A DNA stretch of 64,000 bases from NCBI GenBank assembly GCA_963757265.1, contig CAVWRA010000006.1, positions 2,914,001 to 2,978,000 of the forward strand, read 5' to 3'. The notes beneath the pieces are model-generated. The model made no database searches and had not been told where the DNA came from. It saw only the letters and a program-made list of their open reading frames with translations. This DNA comes from CAIVVT01 sp963757265. GTDB taxonomy: Bacteria > Acidobacteriota > Terriglobia > Bryobacterales > Bryobacteraceae. Below, one piece after another: positions 17,428 to 25,379 of this stretch (positions are counted from its first letter, which is position 1; each line of letters opens with the position of its first letter). The translations under genes were made by a program, and so were the position numbers.

Positions 17428-19659
17428 ATGCGACTGAGAATTGGTGTAATTCTATGGGCCGCCAGCACCGCTCTGGCCTCCCCGTGGCAGTTCCACTTCG
17501 ACGGGCCGCTGCCCGAATGGAAGAACGGCCTTCCGGTCGGCAACGGCACGCTTGGTGCACAAGTATGGGGCACAGGCGCGGCGCTGTATCTTACCCTCGA
17601 CCGCGGCGACGTGTGGGACCTGCGGTACGAAGAGAACCACCTCGACACCTACACCTGGAAACACCTGCGGCAGCTCGTGAAGGAGCGCAACCCGGCGGCG
17701 ATTCAGAAAGAGATTATAGCGGACATAAGTCCCACCAACGACCTTACGCCCACCAAGATCAGCATCGGGCGGCTGCGGATCGCGCTGCCTCCGGCCACGC
17801 TGGTCGAGTCGGCTGAACTGGACATGCAGCGAGCTGAGGTCCTCTGGAGGCTGCGCGTCAATGGCCAAACAGTGCATTACCGGGTGCTCGCCTGTGTGGA
17901 TCCAAACGTCATCCTGGTGACTCTGGACGGAGTGAAAGACTGGACACCGGAGGTGAAGCTGGAAGCTCTCGACGAGCTCAACGCCAAGGCGGCTACCGCG
18001 CTCGGCTATCCCAAGCCGCAGCGGGGGGGCGAAGGGGAAGTCTCATGGGTGCGCGAGCCCATGGGGCCGAGCGGCGTGGTGAATGTGGTCTGGACGGTGC
18101 GGCGGGAGGGTGAAAGTTGGGTGCTGCTGCTGACGATCCCGCGGCAGGACGACCCCGACGCCCTCGACACTGCCAGGCGCATTCTGCGGGACGCCGCCGC
18201 CCGCGGCGTGGAGCGGCTGCAGCGCGATCACCATGAGTGGTGGGAAAAGCGCTGGGCACGGTCGTCGGTGGAGCTTCCCGACCCAGAGCTACAGCGTCTG
18301 TGGATTAACGGCATCTACAAGCTGGCCAGCTGTTCCTACGGTGGCGTGCCGGCGAATCTGCAAGGAGTCTGGCCGCCGGACGGTGAGATCCCGCCCTGGC
18401 GCGGCGACTATCACCTCGATATGGACGTGCAAGAGACATACTGGCCAGCCTACAGCAGCAACCAACTCGACTTAGCGGAACCGCTCAACCGGTGGCTATT
18501 CGAGCGTGTCGTACCGGAATCGGAGAAACTGACGCGCCGTTTCTTTGGAGTGGACGGTCTCTGGTTTGGGGGCGCGCTAGACGTCAAAGGCCGTTTGTTC
18601 GGCTGTGAGGTCTGCTGGGCGACCGTGCAGTACTGGTTGGGCACCCCAGCCTGGATGGCGCAGCATGTGTGGTGGTATTACAGCTTCGGCCAGGATCGCG
18701 AATACTTGCGCACCCAGGGCTATCCGTTTCTCAAGAAAACAGCTCAGTTCTACGAGAACATCCTCGAAGAGGGCCAGGACGGCAAACTGCATGTGCCGTT
18801 ATCGACCTCGCCAGAATTCTACAGCAACGATCTGGAAGCCTGGACCGCTGACCCGACCAGCGATCTAATGCTGGTGCGCAATCTTTTGCGGTATACCATC
18901 CGAGCGGCAGTCGCACTCGGTGTGGATGCGGACAAGCGTGCGCTGTGGCTGAGTATGGACAAGCGGTTGGCCCCCTATCCGGTGGTGGCGAAAGGCGACT
19001 TACGGGTTCCATATTTGGTATCGGAAGGCAGCTTAAAGGTGCAGCCCGATACCCCGTACTTGCGTTCGCACCGCCATCCGATCCATCTGTTCTCGATCTT
19101 TCCGGGTGAGGATTTGAATGTGGAAGGCCCCCCCGAGGATCGCAAACTCATTGAACAGTCACTGCGCGAATGGATATTTCGTGGGACCGGGGAATGGATG
19201 GGCTGGTCATTCCCCTATGGCAGCCTGATGGCCTCGCGCGTGGGCCGGGGCAACCACGCACTACAACTGCTGGAAGCATACAAGGCTGCTTATATCCGGC
19301 CTAACGGGTTCCAGGTCAATGGCGATTATAAACAGTACGGCTACGCACTGTATGACGACCAGCCTTTCACCGTAGAAGGCGAGTGTGGCTTCACGGCGGC
19401 CGTAAACGAGATGCTGCTGCAGAGTTGGGGCGGGAAAGTCCGCCTCTTTCCCGCCATGCCGGAAAAATGGCGGGACGCGGCCTTTCATCACCTGCGTGCT
19501 CAAGGCGGCTTCCTCGTTTCCGCCGAAATGCGGCACGGCGAGGTCATCAGCGCTGTAGTAGAAGCCGAGAGAGGCGGTCAAGTGCAAGTCGTATGGCCCG
19601 GAGGAGCGGCCATGGTGAAACTCGCACCCGGCGAAAGGCGTGAGCTTCTGTTGCCGTGA
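17428..19659 (+). CDS. Secreted GH95 family (alpha-L-fucosidase/alpha-L-galactosidase-like), copy 1
   Basis: 743 residues; start after GAAGGGAG. Short signal peptide ending at STALASPWQ. The N-terminal domain WKNGLPVGNGTLGAQVWG is the GH95 entry. The (alpha/alpha)6 barrel carries NLQGVWPP, GDYHLDMDVQETYWPA, STSPEFYSND and HRHPIHLFSIFPG, matching GH95 landmarks including the SPE glutamate. Where characterised GH95 enzymes have N-x-N before the Q..YW segment, this protein has D-M-D. GH95 members release alpha-1,2-L-fucose or L-galactose from plant xyloglucan, pectin side chains or host glycans. Relative to copies 2 and 3 it lacks one residue in the CEV-CW segment. Over 40 bp near its start are identical to copy 3. 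Confidence 0.85.
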   Translation: MRLRIGVILWAASTALASPWQFHFDGPLPEWKNGLPVGNGTLGAQVWGTGAALYLTLDRGDVWDLRYEENHLDTYTWKHLRQLVKERNPAAIQKEIIADISPTNDLTPTKISIGRLRIALPPATLVESAELDMQRAEVLWRLRVNGQTVHYRVLACVDPNVILVTLDGVKDWTPEVKLEALDELNAKAATALGYPKPQRGGEGEVSWVREPMGPSGVVNVVWTVRREGESWVLLLTIPRQDDPDALDTARRILRDAAARGVERLQRDHHEWWEKRWARSSVELPDPELQRLWINGIYKLASCSYGGVPANLQGVWPPDGEIPPWRGDYHLDMDVQETYWPAYSSNQLDLAEPLNRWLFERVVPESEKLTRRFFGVDGLWFGGALDVKGRLFGCEVCWATVQYWLGTPAWMAQHVWWYYSFGQDREYLRTQGYPFLKKTAQFYENILEEGQDGKLHVPLSTSPEFYSNDLEAWTADPTSDLMLVRNLLRYTIRAAVALGVDADKRALWLSMDKRLAPYPVVAKGDLRVPYLVSEGSLKVQPDTPYLRSHRHPIHLFSIFPGEDLNVEGPPEDRKLIEQSLREWIFRGTGEWMGWSFPYGSLMASRVGRGNHALQLLEAYKAAYIRPNGFQVNGDYKQYGYALYDDQPFTVEGECGFTAAVNEMLLQSWGGKVRLFPAMPEKWRDAAFHHLRAQGGFLVSAEMRHGEVISAVVEAERGGQVQVVWPGGAAMVKLAPGERRELLLP

Positions 19660-20060
19660 AGCAGGAGACAGTGAGCGGATTGACAACACTTAGCGAAGCA
19701 CTCTCTCATGTCTCTGGGGGTGCCTGCGGTGACTCTGCAGTCAGGCGCGAAGGCGCACATCAAAGATGTGAAAACGGACATCCGTGCCGTGCGGATCCTA
19801 TTTCGTCGGGGCCAACGGTACGAAGACAATGTACCCTGCAAATTGGGCAGCACATAGCACTCGAAACTGGGCAGGGCTTGGGATCACACCGATCGAGGAG
19901 GTCGTGAACTCGCATCCAGCTTCCGACGCGGCCTACCTTGAGCCTGCTTCCATGTGGCACAAGGTGCGTCCCTCGGATCACCTTGGAGCCTAGCGGACGA
20001 AGCTATTGGGGATCTCGAATGAGTTTCGAACGTTCAGCAGGATACAGATTGGATGAACGC
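19660..20060. other. Intergenic region before gntR
   Basis: No gene recognised; short open frames lack features. The 3' end leads into the promoter of gntR at 20061. Confidence 0.4.
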
Positions 20061-20089
20061 TTGCAAGGGGCCAGCGGTCAAGCTATCAT
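20061..20089 (+). promoter_or_regulatory. Sigma70-like promoter of gntR
   Basis: TTGCAA (20061-20066), 17-nt spacer, TATCAT (20084-20089). The predicted start is near 20096, right at the palindrome 20098-20115 and about 30 nt ahead of the ATG. Confidence 0.6.
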
Positions 20090-20097
20090 GATTGCAA

Positions 20098-20115
20098 TGA
20101 GCGCTTATGCGCTCA
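20098..20115. promoter_or_regulatory. Candidate autoregulatory operator TGAGCGC-4-GCGCTCA
   Basis: TGAGCGC and GCGCTCA form a perfect 7-bp inverted repeat around TTAT, at the start site of the gntR promoter. It also contains TGAGCGCTTA, matching the TRAGCGCTYA core found at three other island promoters. Confidence 0.68.
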
Positions 20116-20125
20116 ATCAGAAGCT

Positions 20126-20839
20126 ATGGGTCCGACCTCTGTTTCATTGATGGTCAAAGATTCCGTCGCAGCCCGCCTGCGCGAGGAGATCATTAAGGGT
20201 CGCATTGCGCCCGGCGAGCGTATTGTCGAGGGTCGGTGGGCCTCAAAGCTCGGGATTGCACAGGCGTCGGTCCGCGAGGCTCTCAACATCCTGATAGCAG
20301 AGGGCTTCGTTGAAAAGACGTCCGGGCAGACAGCCCGCGTAGTAAACCTCAGTGGCATAGATGTGGGCCAGATCTATGAGGTCCGAGCTGCACTGGAGAG
20401 TCTGGCGGCTCGTCTTGTTGTGGAGAAGAATGCTGAACTGACCGATCTCGATCAAACGATAGCCGACATGCGCGCAGCTGTGGAGTGCAAGAATGTCGCG
20501 GCATTTTACGAACGCGATCTCCGGTTTCATATGCTGATCTGTGAGAAATCGGGCAATAGGTACCTCGACATGGACCTGAGGCAGCTCGCCATCCCGCTAT
20601 TCGCATTTGTGATCCTGCGGGTTCATGGCGCTACGAGCGACATCGAGAAATTGGAGCGGAGCATCGAACAGCACCGGCAGATTCTCGACGCCATCCGTAG
20701 CGGTGATCCCTTCTTCGCTGAGCACCAGGTAGCTCGAGCGATTAAGGGATTTGCAGCTGGCACCAAAGACATCTTGGGCTCCGAATACTCGGGCGCTGAG
20801 GCCAGCACCTCGCTGAGCCGTAACACGATAGGGAAGTAG
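20126..20839 (+). CDS. GntR-family transcriptional regulator, FCD (FadR-like) subfamily
   Basis: 237 residues. The winged HTH at residues about 10-72 (LREEIIKGRIAPGERIVEGR, QASVREALNILIAEGFVE) is of the GntR type. The helical FCD ligand domain (about 80-215) has the metal-binding pattern ERDLRFHMLI and later EQHRQILDAI. No strong ribosome site precedes the ATG. FCD regulators commonly sense sugar acids or their breakdown products and repress catabolic genes. It is followed by the lactonase and SDR genes and has a palindrome at its own promoter, so autoregulation and control of the GH28, GH95 and TonB units are inferred. Confidence 0.88.
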   Translation: MGPTSVSLMVKDSVAARLREEIIKGRIAPGERIVEGRWASKLGIAQASVREALNILIAEGFVEKTSGQTARVVNLSGIDVGQIYEVRAALESLAARLVVEKNAELTDLDQTIADMRAAVECKNVAAFYERDLRFHMLICEKSGNRYLDMDLRQLAIPLFAFVILRVHGATSDIEKLERSIEQHRQILDAIRSGDPFFAEHQVARAIKGFAAGTKDILGSEYSGAEASTSLSRNTIGK

Positions 20840-21005
20840 GGGTGAGGGGCAGCCAGCGCTTAATTGCTCGACCAGTGCTTCAGCCTTTAGCTGAAACGGT
20901 AGTTCTGATTTTAGAGATGCGCGATCAGGGCTTAGCGTCACTCGTCTCGCCGCTCGGGAGTGGGGGGACGGCGCAACGGACGGCTGGAAGCTGACGCCGC
21001 GTCAG

Positions 21006-21884
21006 TTGCTTATCGAAGTTACTGTGCCCGCCTTCCCCATCGTAGACGCCCACCTGCACCTTTGGGACATCACGCGCCTCCGATATCCTTGGCTTGAAGG
21101 GATCCCGTCACTGAACCGGACATTTCTTCTTGAGGACTTCAACCACGCTTGCGAACCGATTGAGGTTGACAAGGCGGTCTTCCTGCAATGCGAATGCGAC
21201 CCGGATCAGTATCTGGAAGAGGTTCACTGGGTGGCATCGCTTGCCCAGGGCGATTCACGCCTCCAAGGCATCATTTCCTACGCACCACTTGAAAAAGGCG
21301 TGGCCGTGGGGGACGAACTCGCAGCTCTCGCAGAACTGAAGCTTGTCAAAGGGATTCGCCGGATCATCCAGTTCGAGCCGGACCCCGAATTCTGCTTGCG
21401 TCCGGATTTCATCCGAGGTGTGTGCCTCCTGCCCGACTTCGGCTGGACGTTCGACATCTGCATTTCGCACGCGCAAATGGGGAGTGCCATCAGGTTCGTC
21501 GCCCAGTGCCCGGATGTTCGCTTCGTGCTGGACCACATCGGTAAGCCAGACATCCGCAATCACCTCCAGGAGCCGTGGAGGACGGAGTTGCGTGAGCTTT
21601 CGCGCTTCCCGAACGTCCACTGCAAGGTTTCCAGCCTGGCGACGGAGGCGGATCATTGCCGCTGGACCGAGGAAGACCTGCGTCCGTTCGTTGATCACGT
21701 CTTCGACTGCTTTGGCTTCGAACGCACGTTTTTCGGCGGCGACTGGCCGGTTTCTTCGCAGGCAGCCTCTTATTCGCAGTGCGTGGCGACGTTGGAGGGC
21801 CTGATCGGCCGGGTTAGCGAAGAACAGACACGGAAGCTGTTCCGCGATAACGCAATTGCATTTTATGGACTGGAGGTTCGCTAG
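21006..21884 (+). CDS. COG3618-type sugar lactonase (amidohydrolase 2; L-fucono- or L-rhamnono-lactonase-like)
   Basis: 292 residues from a TTG; a GTG at 21024 is an equally possible start. VDAHLHLWD at the N-terminus provides the HxH metal ligands. LDHIGKPDI and FFGGDWPVS are typical late motifs of this lactonase group. Related enzymes hydrolyse L-fucono-1,5-lactone or L-rhamnono-lactone to the aldonate. The stop codon overlaps the GTG start of the SDR gene by one base, so the dehydrogenase and lactonase are made together, matching the non-phosphorylated oxidation route for 6-deoxy sugars. A weaker AGCGCTTA sequence at about 20855 lies between gntR and this gene. Confidence 0.82.
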   Translation: MLIEVTVPAFPIVDAHLHLWDITRLRYPWLEGIPSLNRTFLLEDFNHACEPIEVDKAVFLQCECDPDQYLEEVHWVASLAQGDSRLQGIISYAPLEKGVAVGDELAALAELKLVKGIRRIIQFEPDPEFCLRPDFIRGVCLLPDFGWTFDICISHAQMGSAIRFVAQCPDVRFVLDHIGKPDIRNHLQEPWRTELRELSRFPNVHCKVSSLATEADHCRWTEEDLRPFVDHVFDCFGFERTFFGGDWPVSSQAASYSQCVATLEGLIGRVSEEQTRKLFRDNAIAFYGLEVR

Positions 21885-22699
21885 TGCGCGAACGGACACC
21901 GGTAACGGATCGCTTCAAGAAGAAAGTCGCGTTGGTCACGGGCGGCGCATCGGGAATCGGGCGGGCTACGGTCGTGGAACTCTGCAGAGAGGGTGCTTCA
22001 GTTGCGTTCATGGATATAACTGAGGCGGGGCGAGCGACAGGGCAGACTCTAGCCGAGGCAGGTTACGATACCCTGTTTTTCCACGGTGACATGGCGCAGG
22101 AGGACTTCTGCCGAACCGCCGTGCAAAGCACAATTGCGCGCTGGGGTAAGGTGGATTATCTGGTGAACAACGCGTTCTCGTTCACTTCAGGTGGACTGAA
22201 TGCCACCCACGCGGACTGGGACCGTGTCATGCGCGTGGGTCCGATTGCGTACGCCACAATGGCGCAGCTCGTCACGCCTTCAATGAAGCAGCACGGCGGC
22301 GCGATCGTGAATGTGTCGAGCATCTCAGCTTTCATAGCTCAACCCGCTCGGTGGACCTACAACGCTGCGAAGGGTGCCGTAAGCACGCTGACGAAGTGCA
22401 TGGCGCTCGATCTGGCGCCGCATCGAATCCGGGTGAACAGCGTCAGCCCAGGATGGATCTGGACGAGTGAAGTGGACAAGGCCGCGCAAGGCGATCGAGC
22501 AAAGTGGGAACCGATTTGGGGACAGTATCACATGCTGGAGCGCTGCGGCGAGCCGGTTGAATGCGCCGCAGCGATTCTGTTTCTCTTGAGCGAAGACGCC
22601 GCATTCATCACGGGCACAGATCTGGCCGTAGACGGCGGGTATCTCGCGTTGGGCCCGGAAGGCCTCGGGCGATCAAGCAAGTTCGCGGGGTCGCAGTAA
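21884..22699 (+). CDS. SDR-family sugar dehydrogenase (L-fucose/L-rhamnose 1-dehydrogenase-like)
   Basis: 271 residues. Start GTG shares its first base with the stop of the lactonase gene. TGGASGIG (cofactor loop), NNA, the Ser in VSSISAF and the YNAAK catalytic Tyr-Lys are all present. The acidic residue ending the second strand (FMDIT) suggests NAD preference. In bacteria with the oxidative fucose or rhamnose route, such an SDR produces the lactone opened by a COG3618 lactonase, then an enolase-superfamily dehydratase acts; all three types are on this island. The sugar itself is not determinable from sequence. Confidence 0.85.
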   Translation: MRERTPVTDRFKKKVALVTGGASGIGRATVVELCREGASVAFMDITEAGRATGQTLAEAGYDTLFFHGDMAQEDFCRTAVQSTIARWGKVDYLVNNAFSFTSGGLNATHADWDRVMRVGPIAYATMAQLVTPSMKQHGGAIVNVSSISAFIAQPARWTYNAAKGAVSTLTKCMALDLAPHRIRVNSVSPGWIWTSEVDKAAQGDRAKWEPIWGQYHMLERCGEPVECAAAILFLLSEDAAFITGTDLAVDGGYLALGPEGLGRSSKFAGSQ

Positions 22700-22860
22700 C
22701 GTCCTCGACAGGGAAGAAGGGTTTGCTGCGGCGAGTATTCGTATCAAGCGGAGATTACGGTTACGTCACGCCCTTGTTGCACAGTAGGAAACATCTCAAT
22801 CGGCGTCACGAGGCGACCGGTTTCGGCTTGACGCCAGAACCTGCACCAGGGCCTGCCAGA

Positions 22861-24456
22861 TTACGGAGGGTTGTCATCTCCGGCTTCGTCAATGATCTCC
22901 AGTGCATTCACGCAGGCGTAATTGGCCTCGGGAATGAAGGAGAGGTCTAATCTGCCTTGTGCGTTCGGCTTCAGGTGACGGAACGAGATCGTTACAGCGC
23001 GGTCGGCGCCGCCCGCCTGGCGATAGATATCGAAGTGTTTCAGCAGAGCGACGCCGTTACAAAACACGTTCATCAACCGGTCACCGGCGCCTCCTCCGCC
23101 CGGCTTGCCGGGCCCGAACCAGCGTTCCGAGAAGTGCAGGATCAGGCGATATTCGCCAGGCGCAACCGGGATCTGATAGCTGAAGTGTCCGAAGCGCTCG
23201 CTCTGATACAACTCTGGCGAAGAGGTGTTTTCAATGGAGGACGGGCGGAAAACCAGCCGCCCTCCCGTTGCAAACCGGTCCGGAAGCCAGTGGTGCCCTT
23301 CTTTGTCGGTGTAAGCGCGATCCCACGCCACGAGCCGAATGGGCCGCATGATGCCTGGAATTCCTGGCGTGACCTCCAGACCATTCAGAAGCGCCGCCGC
23401 GCCGATGAACTGGATGTGCAGCTTCCCATCCGCCATGGGCGACAAGTCCTTGAAAACGAGGATTGAAGCGGCGTTAGCGCCCGCGTTGGCTACCACGTCA
23501 AAGATGGTTGCGACCTGCTTCTCATTGATTTTGATGTCAAACTCCCGGCTCGTCTCGCCCCCTCCCCCGGGGTTCCCTTCGCCGTAGAGCATTTCGGCAA
23601 AGTGGAGCCGCAACTCGTAGACTCCAGGCTTCAGAGGAATGTCATAGCTAAAAGGGCCCTCACGCCAGTTCTGATACAGTTGGGAATCCATCGTGCTTGC
23701 GATTGCATGGTAGGCAGGCGCATGGGCGTGCACCCCGCCGTTGAAATAACGATCGCTCTGCCAGAGATGGCCGAAACTGTCTACGTATTCTCCCCTCTCC
23801 ACTCCGGCCATGATCCGAATATCCTCCCCGGCCGTAGTGGCGACCGGCATGACTGCGTCCGCCCGGCGCTGGCGCTGCTCCAAGGCCTGCATTCTCGTTC
23901 TGTACGAAACCAGGGAGATGACTGACGCAGCGACTAATACAGTGAGTACAGCAGCCGCCCACTGGATTTGAGATCGTCTCCACCCCCATAGGGCGAGCAT
24001 GCGGCGCTGCGGCTCGCGAGGCGACCCGCTTTCAACACGTTTCGCCGCGATGCCGCCGTCTTTCCAGACGAACAGGGGCCTATACTGCCCGGAGGGAATC
24101 TGAATCTGTACGGGGTGGTCAGCCCCATCCGTGGCATAGTACTCCCGCAGTCGCCTACGCAGTTCGTGGACTGCGACGCGGACACTTGCGTCCGTCTTTT
24201 GATTGAAATGCGAAGGGCGCCCCAACGCCTCGACCGCGATGGTGTACTCCTTCACATGATCAGCCGTCCCCTCGAAATACCGGGCGCATAAATATGCAAG
24301 CACCTGGGCCTGCGTGGGCGCGCGAAGGAGGCCTTCGGAGGCAAGCACTACTTCGAGTTCGTGCTTCTCCTTCTCGAAGACGGCATCTTTAGGAATCAAT
24401 TCGGACACGAACCCCGCTCTTGGCAGGAGTATAACGGAGCCCGGGGGATAGCGCAA
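22861..24456 (-). CDS. ToxR-like transmembrane regulator: cytoplasmic wHTH, one TM helix, two periplasmic malectin domains
   Basis: 531 residues. Residues about 22-135 form the acidobacterial wHTH (RAPTQAQVLAYLCARYF, VKEYTIAVEALGRP, VRVAVHELRRRLREYYA, PSGQYRPLF). A single TM segment lies at about 164-184 (AAAVLTVLVAASVISLVSY). Two malectin-type carbohydrate-binding domains follow (each with YQ..R.G.FSY.IPL.PG.Y.L.LHF.E..(F/Y)G.G.PGGGG.(T/D)R.F.(V/I), about 225-365 and 375-525). The design suggests direct sugar sensing across the inner membrane and activation of nearby genes. Divergent from the TonB receptor gene. TAAC direct repeats precede the gene and may be its own binding site. Confidence 0.85.
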   Translation of the reverse strand: MRYPPGSVILLPRAGFVSELIPKDAVFEKEKHELEVVLASEGLLRAPTQAQVLAYLCARYFEGTADHVKEYTIAVEALGRPSHFNQKTDASVRVAVHELRRRLREYYATDGADHPVQIQIPSGQYRPLFVWKDGGIAAKRVESGSPREPQRRMLALWGWRRSQIQWAAAVLTVLVAASVISLVSYRTRMQALEQRQRRADAVMPVATTAGEDIRIMAGVERGEYVDSFGHLWQSDRYFNGGVHAHAPAYHAIASTMDSQLYQNWREGPFSYDIPLKPGVYELRLHFAEMLYGEGNPGGGGETSREFDIKINEKQVATIFDVVANAGANAASILVFKDLSPMADGKLHIQFIGAAALLNGLEVTPGIPGIMRPIRLVAWDRAYTDKEGHHWLPDRFATGGRLVFRPSSIENTSSPELYQSERFGHFSYQIPVAPGEYRLILHFSERWFGPGKPGGGGAGDRLMNVFCNGVALLKHFDIYRQAGGADRAVTISFRHLKPNAQGRLDLSFIPEANYACVNALEIIDEAGDDNPP

Positions 24457-24462
24457 GCTGCT

Positions 24463-24500
24463 CCTAACGCTAGTATTAACCTGGCCTAACGCGGCCTAAC
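24463..24500. repeat. Phased direct repeats CCTAAC/ATTAAC upstream of the malectin regulator
   Basis: CCTAAC ends at 24468, ATTAAC at 24480, CCTAAC at 24490 and 24500, so steps are 12, 10 and 10 bp, about one helical turn each. A second pair, CCTAAC at 24569-24574 and ATTAAC at 24579-24584, lies further upstream. Tandem helically phased half-sites suit OmpR/ToxR-type winged-helix proteins. Inference only. Confidence 0.45.
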
Positions 24501-24781
24501 ACGGGTGTTATGCCGTCGCACATAAGGCACCGGGTTTATCGAAGAAAAAGCGGCCGTCAATCGCCACGCCTAACCCCAATTAACGCTTGTTGCCCTTTCC
24601 CCAGAGCGCTGCCGCTCTTACAATACATGCAGTTTTGAGGATCTCCATTCCGACATTCGGCAGAGCAGCAAAGGGGTTGGATCGCGGGTCATGCGCCGCC
24701 CCTGGAATCCCGTGGCAATAGCGATTCCTCATCCGGAAGGGGTACTGTATTTGAGGATCTATTTTTTAAGCGCCGAGGATA

Positions 24782-24807
24782 GTGTCAAGCGGTTAAGCGC
24801 TTGACAC
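24782..24807. promoter_or_regulatory. Candidate operator, 26-bp near-perfect palindrome before the TonB receptor
   Basis: The left arm GTGTCAAGCGGTT (24782-24794) and right arm AAGCGCTTGACAC (24795-24807) are mirror images with one mismatch. The centre TAAGCGCTTG matches the TRAGCGCTYA core except at the last base. It includes the -35 box of the promoter at 24801-24829. Confidence 0.65.
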
Positions 24808-24829
24808 GCGAGCCAAGTGGTTATATTCT
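24801..24829 (+). promoter_or_regulatory. Sigma70-like promoter of the TonB receptor
   Basis: TTGACA at 24801-24806, 17-nt spacer, TATTCT at 24824-24829. The -35 box is part of the palindromic operator, so repressor binding would block polymerase. The leader to the receptor start is then about 545 nt. Confidence 0.6.
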
Positions 24830-25379
24830 CAGCGTGTATGGTCATTGCCCGCAGATGCGGGCTAGCGTGGGCGTGATGCGTCTGGGGGCGTTCCTGGTCG
24901 GTTTCCGCCGTCCAGATTGCGGAAGAACCTGTTTTGTGGAGTATTGAACCAGTGTTTGCAGGGTCGCTGTCTGCCAGTTCGAACTGGAACGCGTACGTCG
25001 GCTCGATTACGCCTCCAGCGTGGCCCACTGCTGGGGAGAGAGCCCGGATCATCGCGTCATCGAAGTGGACACGCCCCCGAGTATGCAGACTGGCCTGGCG
25101 GGGAGTCAACAAGCCCCTGCCTGTATTATTGCGTACGCTGCGCAGGGGGCAGTTTTCGCAGGCCGCGGCCGATCTCGATCCGGACCGCAGTAACCGGAAA
25201 AGACAAGAAATGGGGTGAAACGGATATTGAGCTGCTGGGGGGTGCCTGGTAGCCTGAGCAAGATTCAAGAATGCAGTCTTAGCTGGCATGGCGTCAGGCG
25301 CACAGCGCTGAGCGCGGGTAAAGCACGCGGATGCGGAGTGCGGGGAGAGAAGAGCTGTACGTGAAAAAGGGGGTATTAC
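24830..25379. other. Long leader before the TonB receptor gene
   Basis: About 550 nt between the predicted promoter and the receptor start with no recognisable gene; short frames lack features. It may be an untranslated leader or hold a second promoter. No riboswitch class was recognised. Confidence 0.4.
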
